NCBI GenBank assembly: GCA_001804315.1
Contig: MHFT01000029.1
Location: 1-49,524, forward strand
Reading direction: 5' to 3'
Length of the DNA: 49,524 nt
Source of the DNA: Omnitrophica bacterium RIFCSPLOWO2_12_FULL_50_11
GTDB lineage: Bacteria > Omnitrophota > Omnitrophia > Omnitrophales > Danuiimicrobiaceae
Part shown: positions 1-9,367 of the stretch, piece by piece
Layout of the letters: every line of letters begins with the position of its first letter
Numbering within the stretch: position 1 is the first letter of the stretch
The notes under the pieces: model-generated
Seen by the model: the letters and a program-made list of their open reading frames with translations, nothing else
The model's database searches: none
Told to the model about the DNA's origin: nothing
Position numbers and translations under genes: made by a program

Positions 1-215
1 CCAATTACGAAGAAGCAGGCGGCGCGCCGCTGCTAGGAGTTGACAGCGTCGTGATCATTAGCCACGGAATTTCTTCTGCCAAGGCGATCAAGAACGCGAT
101 TAGCGTGGCACGCGACTCAGTAGCAGAACGAGTCAACGATCACATCATAGAAGGAATTCAAAACCACTTTGCTTCTGCTCCCAACACCGACCGAGTTTCA
201 AAGGTGAATCCTTAA
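1..215 (+). CDS. plsX: Phosphate acyltransferase PlsX, C-terminal fragment
   Basis: Only the last 70 codons are in the window; the frame is open from base 3 and ends in TAA at 213-215. PlsX makes acyl-phosphate from acyl-ACP for phosphatidic acid synthesis. The visible peptide carries the family's C-terminal signature GGAPLLGVDSVVIISHG followed by SSAKAIKNAI. The stop lies one base before the fabH ATG, and plsX heading a fab operon is a very common arrangement. The 5' part is outside the window. Confidence 0.9.
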   Translation, partial: NYEEAGGAPLLGVDSVVIISHGISSAKAIKNAISVARDSVAERVNDHIIEGIQNHFASAPNTDRVSKVNP

Positions 216-216
216 G

Positions 217-1203
217 ATGATTCAGGAACGGGTTGGCATTTTGGGACTCGGCTCATATTTGCCACCAAAGATTTTGACCAATCACGATCTTGAAAAAATT
301 GTCGATACGACGGACGAATGGATTCAGACCCGCACAGGCATCCGCGAACGACGCATCGCCGAAAAGGGGACTGCAACCAGCGATCTCGCCGCGGAAGCCG
401 CGCGAAGAGCATTGAACGATGCAAAACTAGAACCGACAGAAATTGACTTAATTATTTGCGCCACGACTTCTCCGGACATGTTTTTTCCAGCGACGGCGTG
501 TCTCATCCAAAGAAAAATCGAGGCGAAATGTCCGGCATTTGATATTTCAGCAGCTTGCTCTGGTTTTCCCTATGCCCTAGGCGTGTCGAACGGATTGATC
601 CGGGCCGGTACCTACCGACATATTCTCGTGGTCGCTGGAGAAGTGATCTCCGCCTTCCTGAACTGGAAAGACCGCTCCACGTGCGTTTTGTTTGGGGATG
701 GCGCTGGTGCTTGTGTGCTCGGTCCGGCACGCCCCAATGGGAATGTCATTCTTTCCACCTTTTTGGGTTCAGACGGTACTCAGGCAGACTTATTGAAAAT
801 ACCTGCTGGCGGATCTGCGATTCCGCCGACAAAAGAAAGCATCGAGTCAGGACTTCATTACATCCAAATGGAAGGGTCTGAAGTATTTAAGTCAGCTGTC
901 AGAACAATGGGTGATGCAGTGATTGAGGTCGTCAAAAGAGCGGGACTGAACGTTGAGGACATCGATTGTTTGATTCCTCATCAAGCCAACTTGAGAATTC
1001 TTAATGCAGTCGCTGACCGAGTCAATCTTCCGGCTGAAAAGGTTTATGTGAATCTGGATCGTTACGGAAATATGTCCGCCGCGTCGACCGCAGTCGCTCT
1101 CGATGAAGCGGCGAGCAATGGAGCGATTCACAAAGGATCCCTTGTCGTTTTAGTCGCGTTCGGAAGCGGTTTTACGTGGGCCGCAACCGCTATCCGCTGG
1201 TAA
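217..1203 (+). CDS. fabH: Beta-ketoacyl-ACP synthase III (FabH)
   Basis: This enzyme condenses acetyl-CoA with malonyl-ACP to start type II fatty-acid synthesis in the cytosol. The protein has 328 residues, normal for FabH. The Cys-His-Asn triad is visible: Cys114 in SAACSGFPYA, His255 in LIPHQAN and Asn285 in RYGNMSAAS. The N-terminal TDEWIQTRTGIRERR segment is typical. The ATG follows the plsX stop after one base, so translation is probably coupled. It is the first of a fabH-fabD-fabG-acpP-fabF run. Confidence 0.97.
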   Translation: MIQERVGILGLGSYLPPKILTNHDLEKIVDTTDEWIQTRTGIRERRIAEKGTATSDLAAEAARRALNDAKLEPTEIDLIICATTSPDMFFPATACLIQRKIEAKCPAFDISAACSGFPYALGVSNGLIRAGTYRHILVVAGEVISAFLNWKDRSTCVLFGDGAGACVLGPARPNGNVILSTFLGSDGTQADLLKIPAGGSAIPPTKESIESGLHYIQMEGSEVFKSAVRTMGDAVIEVVKRAGLNVEDIDCLIPHQANLRILNAVADRVNLPAEKVYVNLDRYGNMSAASTAVALDEAASNGAIHKGSLVVLVAFGSGFTWAATAIRW

Positions 1204-1215
1204 AGCGCGCCTCTG

Positions 1216-2151
1216 ATGAAAAAAATTGGTTTTTTATTTCCAGGTCAGGGCGCTCAAACGGTAGGAATGGGCCGTGACTTATATGAGGCGAATCGAGAAG
1301 CTCGGGGCGTTTTTGACCAAGCGGACAAGCAACTCGGCTTTTCCCTTACGAACCTTTGTTTTCAAGGACCAGATGAAGAACTAAAGCGAACGGTTCACGC
1401 CCAAACTGCGATTTTTGTTACCAGTCTGGCTGCCGTTTCTGCGCTTCGTGTGTTGGCCCCAGACATAAATCCCACGATCGCCTGTGGTTTAAGCCTTGGC
1501 GAGTTTACTGCTCTTGTCGCTCTCGACTCGATCACGTTCGAATCCGGGCTTCGTCTGGTCGAACAACGGGCGCAGCTCATGGAAGACGCATGCCAAAAGA
1601 AACCTGGCACGATGGCATCGATCATCGGGCTTCCGCAAGGCGATGTCCAAACGATTTGTGAAGAAACCGGAGCAGAACTCGCCAACGTCAACAGTAGAGA
1701 GCAGCTGGTCATCTCGGGAGGCATCGAAGCAATAAAAAACGCATGCGAACTGGCTGCTCGCAAGGGAGCTAAGAGAGTGATTCGTCTTAACGTAGGAGGC
1801 GCATTTCATTCCTCACTGATGAAAGAGGCCCAGAAGGGACTAGAAATAGCACTTGCGCAAACTAAAATTTCCAAGCCGAAGGGAAGGTTTATCCCGAACG
1901 TGACTGGGACTCCGGTCTCAAAGCCGGAAGAAATTCGCTCCTTATTGGCGAAACAGTTAACGAGTCCTGTTCAGTGGCTTAAAACGATGGAAGCGGTGGT
2001 CCAAATGGGAGTGACGGAATTTTTTGAGATCGGCCCCGGCCGTGTCTTGACAGGCCTCGCTAAAAAAATTAATCAGGATTTAATCGTCGATCATATAGGG
2101 ACGAAAGAAGAGCTCGAGCAGTGGACTCGCTGTCAAAGCGCAGGGAATTAG
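1216..2151 (+). CDS. fabD: Malonyl-CoA:ACP transacylase (FabD)
   Basis: FabD moves malonyl from CoA to acyl carrier protein. The 311-residue protein starts with the family's FLFPGQGAQ oxyanion segment. The nucleophile is Ser93 in GLSLGE, the substrate arginine is Arg118 in EQRAQLM, and the catalytic histidine is His198 in GGAFHSSLM. It starts 12 bases after fabH and its TAG is directly followed by the fabG ATG, so the genes almost certainly share one transcript. Confidence 0.97.
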   Translation: MKKIGFLFPGQGAQTVGMGRDLYEANREARGVFDQADKQLGFSLTNLCFQGPDEELKRTVHAQTAIFVTSLAAVSALRVLAPDINPTIACGLSLGEFTALVALDSITFESGLRLVEQRAQLMEDACQKKPGTMASIIGLPQGDVQTICEETGAELANVNSREQLVISGGIEAIKNACELAARKGAKRVIRLNVGGAFHSSLMKEAQKGLEIALAQTKISKPKGRFIPNVTGTPVSKPEEIRSLLAKQLTSPVQWLKTMEAVVQMGVTEFFEIGPGRVLTGLAKKINQDLIVDHIGTKEELEQWTRCQSAGN

Positions 2152-2895
2152 ATGATTCTTAAAAACCAAGTGGCCATCATTACAGGAGCAAGCAGAGGAA
2201 TCGGTAAAGAAATCGCGCTCACTTTCGCAAAAGAAGGCGCACGGGTAGTTCTTTGTGCCACGAATCGAGAACGTTTAAGCCAAGCTGCGCAGCAAATTGA
2301 AACAGAAAGCGGTGTCAAACCACTTTTTTTTACATTTGATATTCGCGAGGCGAAAGAAATGTCCGAAGTTGTCAAAAAAACGCTTGACACACATACGCGC
2401 ATCGATATACTCGTCAACAATGCGGGGATAACGCGTGATCAATTGCTCGTGATGATGCCCGAAGAAGATTGGGACGCCGTTCTTTGTGTTAATCTGAAAA
2501 GTGTTTTTTTGTTCACGAAAGCGGTTGCGAAAGCAATGATTCGGCAGCGGAGCGGCCGAATCATTAACGTAAGTTCCGTCATTGGAATCACCGGAAACGC
2601 AGGCCAAGCAAATTACGCAGCTTCCAAAGGTGGGATCATTGCGTTCACCAAATCGGCTGCTCAGGAACTGGGGAAGCGGAATATTACGGTGAACGCTATC
2701 GCGCCAGGTTTTATCGAGACAGATATGACCGCACCGCTTGAGAATCAAGCGAAGGAAGACGTAAGAAAACGAATCCCGCTTGGTCGACTGGGCGTGCCAA
2801 ATGATGTTGCACAAGTTGCCCTGTTTTTGGCTTCGAAGCAGTCGAGTTACATCACCGGTCAGGTAATTCGTGTTGATGGCGGAATCAATATGTAA
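2152..2895 (+). CDS. fabG: 3-oxoacyl-ACP reductase (FabG)
   Basis: This short-chain dehydrogenase reduces 3-ketoacyl-ACP with NADPH. The 247-residue chain has the cofactor motif TGASRGIG (residues 11-18), NNAG (89-92), and the catalytic Ser142, Tyr155 and Lys159 in the NYAASKG context. Its ATG abuts the fabD stop codon. Its place between fabD and acpP makes FabG far more likely than another SDR. Spacing to acpP is 21 bases and includes that gene's ribosome site. Confidence 0.97.
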   Translation: MILKNQVAIITGASRGIGKEIALTFAKEGARVVLCATNRERLSQAAQQIETESGVKPLFFTFDIREAKEMSEVVKKTLDTHTRIDILVNNAGITRDQLLVMMPEEDWDAVLCVNLKSVFLFTKAVAKAMIRQRSGRIINVSSVIGITGNAGQANYAASKGGIIAFTKSAAQELGKRNITVNAIAPGFIETDMTAPLENQAKEDVRKRIPLGRLGVPNDVAQVALFLASKQSSYITGQVIRVDGGINM

Positions 2896-2916
2896 TCGAA
2901 TGAAGGAGGAACGAGA

Positions 2917-3156
2917 ATGGCCGTGCAAGACAAAATTACTGAGATCATCGTCGAGCAATTGGGCGTAAAAGCTGAGGAAGTCACGCCGGAAGCGTCTTTT
3001 GTGGACGACTTGGGTGCTGACTCGCTCGATACGGTCGAGCTGGTCATGGCACTTGAAGAAGAATTTGGAATCGAGATTCCCGACGAAGATGCTGAAAAGA
3101 TTCAAACCGTCGGGGATGCCATCAAGTACATCGAAGAAAAATGCGCTGCCAAGTAA
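2917..3156 (+). CDS. acpP: Acyl carrier protein (AcpP)
   Basis: This is the small acidic carrier of growing acyl chains, 79 residues. The phosphopantetheine attachment serine is Ser36 in [12 protein letters not shown] strong Shine-Dalgarno, GAAGGAGGA, lies at about 2901-2909, consistent with the high output ACP needs. The stop codon lies inside a perfect hairpin (3137-3167) that could partly terminate or stabilise the upstream transcript. Confidence 0.98.
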   Translation: MAVQDKITEIIVEQLGVKAEEVTPEASFVDDLGADSLDTVELVMALEEEFGIEIPDEDAEKIQTVGDAIKYIEEKCAAK

Positions 3157-3167
3157 GGCGCATTTTT
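3137..3167 (+). terminator. Hairpin with T-run overlapping the acpP stop
   Basis: A perfect 10-bp stem (3137-3146 with 3158-3167) has an 11-base loop that contains the acpP TAA. The right arm ends in five T residues. It resembles a weak intrinsic terminator or mRNA 3' stabiliser between acpP and fabF. The stem has only four G/C pairs, all together, so partial read-through into fabF is likely. Confidence 0.5.
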
Positions 3168-3202
3168 CATGAGCCTTTCGTTTTCTCAGTTCCTTAACCT
3201 GC

Positions 3203-4450
3203 ATGATCGTACGCCGAGTTGTCGTAACGGGACTTGGTTGTATCTCACCTGTCGGTAACACTACAAAAGAATCGTGGGAAGCGGTTCTCGCTGGAAGAAG
3301 CGGAACTTCAAGAGCCACTCAAATTGACACCCACCATTTCGCATCAAAAGTCGCCGCTGAAGTAAAAGGTTTCGAACCAACCAAGTATCTTCCCCCAAAA
3401 CAATTAAAAAAAACAAGCCGTTTCGTGCAATTTGCTGTCGCCGGGAGTCAAATGGCGATCAAAGATGCGGCCTTGAATCTATCGGCTGAAGAGGCTTATC
3501 GTTGTGGCGTCTTAATCGGGTCCGGAATTGGCGGTCTCCAAACCATTGAAGAGCAACACAAAATCCTTCTGGAAAAAGGGCCGGATCGGATTTCGCCTTT
3601 TCTGATTCCTATGCTCATTGTCAACATGGCACCCGGACAGGTTGCGATACAGTTTGGCCTTAAAGGACCCAATAATTGCGTGGCGACAGCATGTGCCACT
3701 GGTTCTCACGCGATCGGTGATGCCTCTAAAATCATCCAGCGGGGTGAAGCAGAGATCATGTTGGCTGGTGGAACCGAAGCCTGTATTACACTTCTTGGTT
3801 TTGGCGGCTTCGATGCAATGAAAGCTCTCTCGACCCATAATGACGAGCCATCCAAAGCATCACGTCCTTTTGACAAAACGCGAGACGGATTCGTCATGGG
3901 TGAAGGGTGTGGCGTTGTTGTTTTGGAAGAGCTCGGACATGCCATCAAGCGGAACGCCAGGATTTACTGCGAGATGGCCGGATATGGAATGACGTCGGAC
4001 GCGATGCATATGACCGCCCCGGATCCTGAGGGTAAAGGAGCAGCACGGTGCATGGAACTTGCGATGAAAGACGCACAGGTAAGGCCGGATGAAGTTGATT
4101 ACATTAACGCCCACGGGACGAGCACGCCGCTCAACGACAAAGTGGAAACGCTGTCAATCAAAAAAGCGTTTACAGAACCAATCGCGAAGCGACTCATGGT
4201 AAGCTCGACCAAGTCCCACACCGGCCACCTTTTAGGAGCTGCCGGCGGTGTTGAAGCGATTTTTACAGCCTTAGCGATCTACAACAGCATAGCACCTCCC
4301 ACAATCAATTATAAGCATCCAGATCCTGATTGTGATTTGGATTATGTTCCAAACGAAGCTCGAAAGGCCGAGATCCGTGTTGCGTTATCGAATTCCTTAG
4401 GTTTCGGCGGACACAACGCAACGATCTGTTTCAAAAAGTTTGAAGGCTAG
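3203..4450 (+). CDS. fabF: Beta-ketoacyl-ACP synthase II (FabF)
   Basis: FabF elongates acyl-ACP with malonyl-ACP. The 415-residue protein shows the full KAS II active site: Cys164 in TACATGSHA, His304 in [11 protein letters not shown], Lys337 and His342 in [13 protein letters not shown]. The start chosen gives [12 protein letters not shown], matching the usual N-terminus; no good Shine-Dalgarno precedes it. It lies 46 bases after acpP, past the hairpin, and ends the fatty-acid operon. Confidence 0.96.
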   Translation: MIVRRVVVTGLGCISPVGNTTKESWEAVLAGRSGTSRATQIDTHHFASKVAAEVKGFEPTKYLPPKQLKKTSRFVQFAVAGSQMAIKDAALNLSAEEAYRCGVLIGSGIGGLQTIEEQHKILLEKGPDRISPFLIPMLIVNMAPGQVAIQFGLKGPNNCVATACATGSHAIGDASKIIQRGEAEIMLAGGTEACITLLGFGGFDAMKALSTHNDEPSKASRPFDKTRDGFVMGEGCGVVVLEELGHAIKRNARIYCEMAGYGMTSDAMHMTAPDPEGKGAARCMELAMKDAQVRPDEVDYINAHGTSTPLNDKVETLSIKKAFTEPIAKRLMVSSTKSHTGHLLGAAGGVEAIFTALAIYNSIAPPTINYKHPDPDCDLDYVPNEARKAEIRVALSNSLGFGGHNATICFKKFEG

Positions 4451-4597
4451 ATCCTAATCCGTCACCGCTTTTTCTTCTTCCTACGCAGCTGACTGAACTT
4501 CGCTTGATTTCCACAGGGAGATGCGTGCTATTAAGTGTTAAGATTCTATCCGCGTGTGACGATATTCTAAGGAGCCATTTCCTAGAAGGTAAACCAC

Positions 4598-7500
4598 ATG
4601 TATCTGAAAAAAGTAGAGCTCTGCGGATTCAAGTCCTTCGCCGATAGAACGATGGTCGGCTTCGAAGCGGGTGTCACCTGCATTGTAGGACCGAATGGCT
4701 GCGGAAAGAGCAACATTTCGGATGCCGTCCGCTGGGTGTTAGGTGAACGAAGTGCTAAGTTGCTCCGCGGCTCCTCGATGGAAGATGTCATTTTCTCCGG
4801 AACCGACCTCCGAAAACCACTCAATCTTGCCGAAGTATCTCTCACCATGGACAATTCCGACCACAAACTGCCCATCGACTACGAAGAAGTGGTCATTACG
4901 AGACGTCTTTACCGTTCCGGTGAGAGTGAATACTTGATCAATCGAACCACGTGCCGCTTACGAGACATCATGGATCTAATCCTAGACACAGGAATCGGTT
5001 CAAATTCCTATTCGATGATTGAACAGGGGAGAATCGATTACATTTTGAACGCACAAGCAGATGAGCGCCGGCAGCTCATCGAAGAAGCCGCCGGGATCTC
5101 AAAGTACAAGGTGAAGAAAGAAGAAGCGCTCCGAAAGCTGGAACGAACCGAACAAAATCTGCTCCGATTGAATGACATTATCAGCGAAGCAGAGCGAAAC
5201 ATTCGCTATGCTGAGCGCCAAGCCAAACGGGCCGAACGTTACAAAACGCAGCTCGAACGGCTCAAGGAACTGGAGATCAGAAAAGCCTTTTTTGAACTCC
5301 GGAACCAGAACAAAGTGCTCAACGAACTCACCGAAAAAAAATCGGAACGTGAGTCTGCCTTAGGTCGTCTTGAACAAGAGAGAACTCAATCCCAAGACAA
5401 GCTGCGTATGGAAGAAACCTCCTTTCAAGAATTGGAGCAATCTTTTCTTCAGGCAGAACAGGCACGCTCCGAAGCCAAGCAGGAGTTAGCGGCTCTCGAA
5501 CAAGAAGAACGCTTTGCCTACGAACGGCTGGAAGCGTTGAAACTCGCATCCGAACGCGCGCTGGGAGAGATTGATTCCTTGAATCGGAGCATCGCACGAT
5601 TACAGCAAGAAGCGAACGAGAAGCGAAAACTACAAAACGATTTGGGCAAGCGGCTGTCCGAGCTTAAGGAGGAAAAAGAAGTGAAGCGTCGTGAACTTGA
5701 GTCTCCTCTCGCGACGCGCACGATTCAAACGACGGAGATCCAAACACAAGAAACGACTCTGTTTGACATATCGCATCGTCTTTCGGAATCAAGGAATACT
5801 CTGAATCGTATCCGGTTGGATCGTGCGACGACGGACCAGACCCGCACTTCCTTAGAAGAATCCCGTCAAAAATCATTGAAGGTGAAAGAGGCTCTCTTGG
5901 AGAAACGGAATTCTGCGATCAAACGGAGAAGCAGTGACGAAATAAGTCGAGCAGCTCTTCAGGAAAACTTGGAGCAGCTCCTACGAGCCCAAACAGAAAT
6001 GAGCCAACACCGGCACGCTTTGGCCACCCGGCGCGATCAACTACATCAGGAACGGTCTGCGCTCAACAATCAGATCATTGTACTCCAGAAGCTTAACGCA
6101 TCCAATGGAGCCGATCCCCAACTGATCGTGAAGCAATTTGCTCGCCAAAACGGATCTCAAACAATAAAGGCGCTTTTGGATCTCATCGAAATCGAACCTG
6201 GATATGAAATGGCAGTTGAAGCAATCCTAGCCTCATCGTTAAAAGCAGTCGTAGCAGAAGACATGGCTACGGCGGTAAGTTTGCTGACACAAGTGGAACA
6301 GAAACATACGAAACCGACAACGATTCTGATCCGGGACCGGGCGCTGTTAAATGGTGCCATGAAGAACGATCCCGAAGCCGAAGCGCATCCGGCAGTTCAT
6401 TCGAGGCTTTGGGACGTCGTCCGGATCCAGCCGGGTTACGAAGGAATCTTCACCCAGTTGCTCGGCAATACCTATGTGATCGACGAAATTAATTCAAAGA
6501 ATGCGGTCGCGCTTGCGGAACTGACCCAACGAAACCGATTGGTCACACAGTCCGGCTCGATCTTCGGTCCTAAGTTCCAAATTACGCTTGCAAATGGAAG
6601 CTCGGCAACTGATGCAGGGGTCCTCGTCCGAAAGCGCAAGCTTGAACAATTAAACGCCGCGGTGACGCAAGTAACGGCTCAACTAGACTCCCTCCAATCG
6701 GAAACCGGAAATCTCGAGATAACATGGAATGAAGCAAACCAAAAGGAAGCGAAATTGAGGGACGACATACGTTGTCTTGATATCGCGCTTGAACGAGCCG
6801 ATGGTGTCTTATTTGAACTGAACGACCAGTTCAACCATGTCTCCGAAGAGCTTGAAGTGATCCAAAAAGAAAATCTGGAAGTCGATCGCCAGCTTGCGAC
6901 TTTAGGACGCGACGAGCAATCTTCACTCGATCAGGTTGAAGCTTTAGAGAAAGGCGAGCAACAAACCCGCAGCCTCATGGAACAGCTCAGAAAGAGCGAG
7001 GAGTCGCAAAAACAAGAGCAAGCGCGGCTCGAACAAGAACTCGCTCAAATCGATAACAAACTTGAACTTGTAGTCGAAAAAGGCAAGGATAATACCGACA
7101 CCCTCAAGCTCCTTGAGGAGCAACTTCTCCATGGAGAGGAACGCAAAAGATCACTTGACGAAGATCGCGACAATGCGTTTCATCAAATCGCAGGATGGAC
7201 CGCTAAGATCGAATGGATGAAGCAAAAGAAAAGCGAATTCCAACACGAAGTGCTCCAACGCTCTGTAGTTGCCGAACAGTTGCAACAAAAAAGAAGTGAA
7301 CAGATCCAAGGGCGTCATCACCTGTATGAACAAAACCAAGAACTGGCGAAAACCATTGACACGGAAAAACAAGCGCTTCATGAATTGAATCTCGAGGAAA
7401 TGGAACTCCACCATCAAAAAAATTCCACGTGTCAGGAACTCCAGAATCGCTACAGGATAACTATTCAGAAGCTAAATGAAGCGGATTACCACGTCAGCCA

Positions 7501-8218
7501 GGAAGCATTTGAATCCATCCAACCGGAACTTGAAGAGTTGCGTCAAAAAGTTGAAGGCGCGGATCCTGTCAATCTGCTGGCGATCGAAGAGTACGAGCAA
7601 TTGAAACAGAGATTCGAGTTCTTAGATGGCCAAAGGCGTGACCTGGAACGAGCCAAGGAATCGCTCCTAGAAGCAATTCGGCAAATTAATCATACGACCA
7701 AAAAATTGTTCGATGAGACGTTATCAAAAGTCCGGGAAGCATTCCGGATATATTTTCAAAGGCTCTTCGGCGGCGGAAATTCGGATTTAATTTTAGTCGA
7801 CGAAACTCATCCGCTCGATTCCGGTCTTGATATTGTTGCGCGTCCTCCGGGAAAAAAATTACAGCACATCAGTCTCCTGTCGGGCGGTGAAAAGGCGCTC
7901 ACGGCCATTGCGCTTCTGTTCGGCTTATTTTCGGTACGTCCCTCACCTTTTTGCATTTTCGATGAAGTCGACGCCTCACTAGACGAAGCCAACAATGACC
8001 GATTTCTCGATGTCCTTAGATCATTTGTAGGACACACACAAGTCATCCTCATCACGCACGGCCGAAAAACGATCGGAATCGCGAATGCGCTTTACGGTGT
8101 TACGATGCAGGAGCCTGGAATTTCAACGATGGTATCGGTTCGGCTGTCGAGTTCGAATGATTCAATTGACCACGAAGACCCAAACTTAAAAACAGAACTC
8201 AACCAAGTCCTCAACTAA
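4598..8218 (+). CDS. smc: Chromosome segregation SMC ATPase
   Basis: The bacterial condensin subunit organises and segregates the nucleoid. At 1206 residues it has normal SMC length. The N-terminal head has GFKSFADRT and the Walker A GPNGCGKSN (31-39). Two long Glu/Lys/Gln-rich coiled coils flank a hinge at about residues 510-680. The C-terminal head has the signature LLSGGEK (about 1093-1099) and Walker B with FDEVDASLDEAN (Asp1122, Glu1123). The partners scpA and scpB are not in the window. A 147-bp gap separates it from fabF, so it may have its own promoter, but none is clear. Confidence 0.97.
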   Translation: MYLKKVELCGFKSFADRTMVGFEAGVTCIVGPNGCGKSNISDAVRWVLGERSAKLLRGSSMEDVIFSGTDLRKPLNLAEVSLTMDNSDHKLPIDYEEVVITRRLYRSGESEYLINRTTCRLRDIMDLILDTGIGSNSYSMIEQGRIDYILNAQADERRQLIEEAAGISKYKVKKEEALRKLERTEQNLLRLNDIISEAERNIRYAERQAKRAERYKTQLERLKELEIRKAFFELRNQNKVLNELTEKKSERESALGRLEQERTQSQDKLRMEETSFQELEQSFLQAEQARSEAKQELAALEQEERFAYERLEALKLASERALGEIDSLNRSIARLQQEANEKRKLQNDLGKRLSELKEEKEVKRRELESPLATRTIQTTEIQTQETTLFDISHRLSESRNTLNRIRLDRATTDQTRTSLEESRQKSLKVKEALLEKRNSAIKRRSSDEISRAALQENLEQLLRAQTEMSQHRHALATRRDQLHQERSALNNQIIVLQKLNASNGADPQLIVKQFARQNGSQTIKALLDLIEIEPGYEMAVEAILASSLKAVVAEDMATAVSLLTQVEQKHTKPTTILIRDRALLNGAMKNDPEAEAHPAVHSRLWDVVRIQPGYEGIFTQLLGNTYVIDEINSKNAVALAELTQRNRLVTQSGSIFGPKFQITLANGSSATDAGVLVRKRKLEQLNAAVTQVTAQLDSLQSETGNLEITWNEANQKEAKLRDDIRCLDIALERADGVLFELNDQFNHVSEELEVIQKENLEVDRQLATLGRDEQSSLDQVEALEKGEQQTRSLMEQLRKSEESQKQEQARLEQELAQIDNKLELVVEKGKDNTDTLKLLEEQLLHGEERKRSLDEDRDNAFHQIAGWTAKIEWMKQKKSEFQHEVLQRSVVAEQLQQKRSEQIQGRHHLYEQNQELAKTIDTEKQALHELNLEEMELHHQKNSTCQELQNRYRITIQKLNEADYHVSQEAFESIQPELEELRQKVEGADPVNLLAIEEYEQLKQRFEFLDGQRRDLERAKESLLEAIRQINHTTKKLFDETLSKVREAFRIYFQRLFGGGNSDLILVDETHPLDSGLDIVARPPGKKLQHISLLSGGEKALTAIALLFGLFSVRPSPFCIFDEVDASLDEANNDRFLDVLRSFVGHTQVILITHGRKTIGIANALYGVTMQEPGISTMVSVRLSSSNDSIDHEDPNLKTELNQVLN

Positions 8219-8227
8219 AAGAACGAT

Positions 8228-8794
8228 GTGAACTTACCCAATTACATCACCATCTTCCGTATTTTCCTTGTCCCGTTGTTCCTCGCGTTCCTTACATACT
8301 ATGATGAGTCCCGCCCCATATTTCGAGCATGGGCTCTTGCTGTCTTTGTGATTGCGATCCTCACGGATGCGCTCGACGGGATAATCGCGCGTCGCTTGCA
8401 TCAACGAACCAAGTTAGGCACCCTCCTTGATCCACTGGCGGATAAAGTGTTATTGCTCTCCGGTTTTCTCGGAATTACGTTCTCGCAATCCTTTACGATC
8501 AAACCTCCTGTTTGGATTGTGATCATCATTGTCTTTCGTGACTTATTCCTCATCGGAGGACTGATGAGCATCTTCCTGACGATCACCCGTCTTCCTATTT
8601 CGCCAAACCTTCTGGGAAAGGTTACTACATTCTGTCAGATGGTCACTCTTATTTTCCTCCTGGCTGACTGGCCATACGCCTCCATCATTTGGTCGCTTAC
8701 CGCCGCTGTCACGATTGCATCAGCGATCTCTTATCTCATGAGAGGGCTTCGGCTCCTTAACCACCACAAGGTAAGAAGCCAAGTTTTCACTTAG
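8228..8794 (+). CDS. pgsA: CDP-diacylglycerol-glycerol-3-phosphate 3-phosphatidyltransferase
   Basis: This integral membrane enzyme makes phosphatidylglycerol-phosphate. The 188-residue protein carries the complete CDP-alcohol phosphotransferase motif: Asp47, Asp50-Gly51, Ala54-Arg55, Gly64, Asp68 and Asp72. About five hydrophobic segments follow. The start is a GTG at 8228; the overlapping ATG at 8226 reads straight into TGA. The MNLPNYITIFRI beginning is typical of PgsA rather than of PssA or cardiolipin synthase. The gene starts 9 bases after smc. Confidence 0.92.
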   Translation: MNLPNYITIFRIFLVPLFLAFLTYYDESRPIFRAWALAVFVIAILTDALDGIIARRLHQRTKLGTLLDPLADKVLLLSGFLGITFSQSFTIKPPVWIVIIIVFRDLFLIGGLMSIFLTITRLPISPNLLGKVTTFCQMVTLIFLLADWPYASIIWSLTAAVTIASAISYLMRGLRLLNHHKVRSQVFT

Positions 8795-8872
8795 AGAATA
8801 GGTGTCTATGTAGATGACTCGCCTCGCTGATCTTTAAGCTTTCCTTAGAATGAGGAGGCATCCGGCGAAGGA

Positions 8873-8900
8873 ATAATTTGGCCGCGCGGCCAAATTATTG
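8873..8900. repeat. Perfect 28-bp palindrome downstream of pgsA
   Basis: Two 14-base arms (aataatttggccgc and its exact complement) meet with no spacer. The stem could form in RNA of either strand, or a dimeric protein could bind the DNA. No T-run follows on either side, so it is a poor standard intrinsic terminator. It lies 79 bases after the pgsA stop and about 60 bases before the PC4-like gene's candidate promoter. Confidence 0.8.
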
Positions 8901-8963
8901 AAAGTGCGAATTAGGAGGCTTTTCTACGAATGCTTTCAGGGAGGTTTTGCTGAAAATTAGTGC

Positions 8964-8992
8964 TTGACAGATCCCAGATTGTGGTTAACAAT
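8964..8992 (+). promoter_or_regulatory. Sigma70-type promoter for the PC4-like gene
   Basis: A consensus TTGACA (8964-8969) is followed, after 17 bases, by AACAAT (8987-8992; four of six matches to TATAAT). Transcription would start near 9000, about 50 bases before the ATG at 9053. Its position supports that ATG over the in-frame GTG at 8960, which would lie upstream of the transcript. Confidence 0.45.
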
Positions 8993-9052
8993 CTGATCCA
9001 CCATTCCAAAATTTCCTACCCGTCCCACACAACGCTAAAGGATTTCTCAAAA

Positions 9053-9295
9053 ATGGAAAACCAAGTGGTCCACCGGTTTCCTCGCCGGCAAGATGAGGAA
9101 GTGTACGTCACGCTTCGGGAGTTTAAGAATAGACACTACCTAGACGTTCGTATCTTCTTCCAACCCAAGGATGGTGGCGAAATGCGAGCCACCAGGAAGG
9201 GGTTGACGCTCGAAGTGGAGCTGCTACCAGAACTTAAAAAGGGAATCCTAGCCTTAGAAAAAAAGGCTTCGACCTTGGAAACAGTAGCAGTCTAA
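9053..9295 (+). CDS. PC4/p15-type single-stranded-nucleic-acid-binding protein
   Basis: The 80-residue protein resembles the C-terminal domain of transcriptional coactivator PC4 (PUR-alpha-like fold): VYVTLREFKNRHYLDVRIFF, then a charged turn and RKGLTLEVELLPELKKGI. In eukaryotes and phages such proteins bind single-stranded DNA as dimers and affect transcription and repair; the bacterial role is poorly known. I chose the ATG at 9053 because the reading frame's upstream GTG (8960) overlaps a likely promoter and AAAGG lies 11 bases before this ATG. With the GTG the product would have 111 residues. It precedes recA, which may or may not be functionally meaningful. Confidence 0.8.
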   Translation: MENQVVHRFPRRQDEEVYVTLREFKNRHYLDVRIFFQPKDGGEMRATRKGLTLEVELLPELKKGILALEKKASTLETVAV

Positions 9296-9320
9296 CGAAC
9301 AGATTAAAGCCCTGTCATCA

Positions 9321-9347
9321 CGTAGGACAGGTCAACCCTGTCCTACG
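9321..9347. repeat. 11-bp-stem inverted repeat after the PC4-like gene
   Basis: cgtaggacagg pairs exactly with cctgtcctacg around a 5-base loop. It lies 25 bases after the PC4-like stop codon. It may help end that transcript, but no T-run follows. It could equally be a REP-like element. Confidence 0.7.
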
Positions 9348-9367
9348 ATAGGGGCCAATGAATGCTG

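Noticed and set aside
2275-3318. 347-codon open frame on the minus strand over fabG and acpP
   Set aside because: It lies opposite well-supported fab genes, has no family resemblance and its composition is that of an antisense frame.
4451-4597. Promoter for smc (TTGATT with TATTAA)
   Set aside because: The spacing is 19 bases and both boxes are weak; not enough to call.
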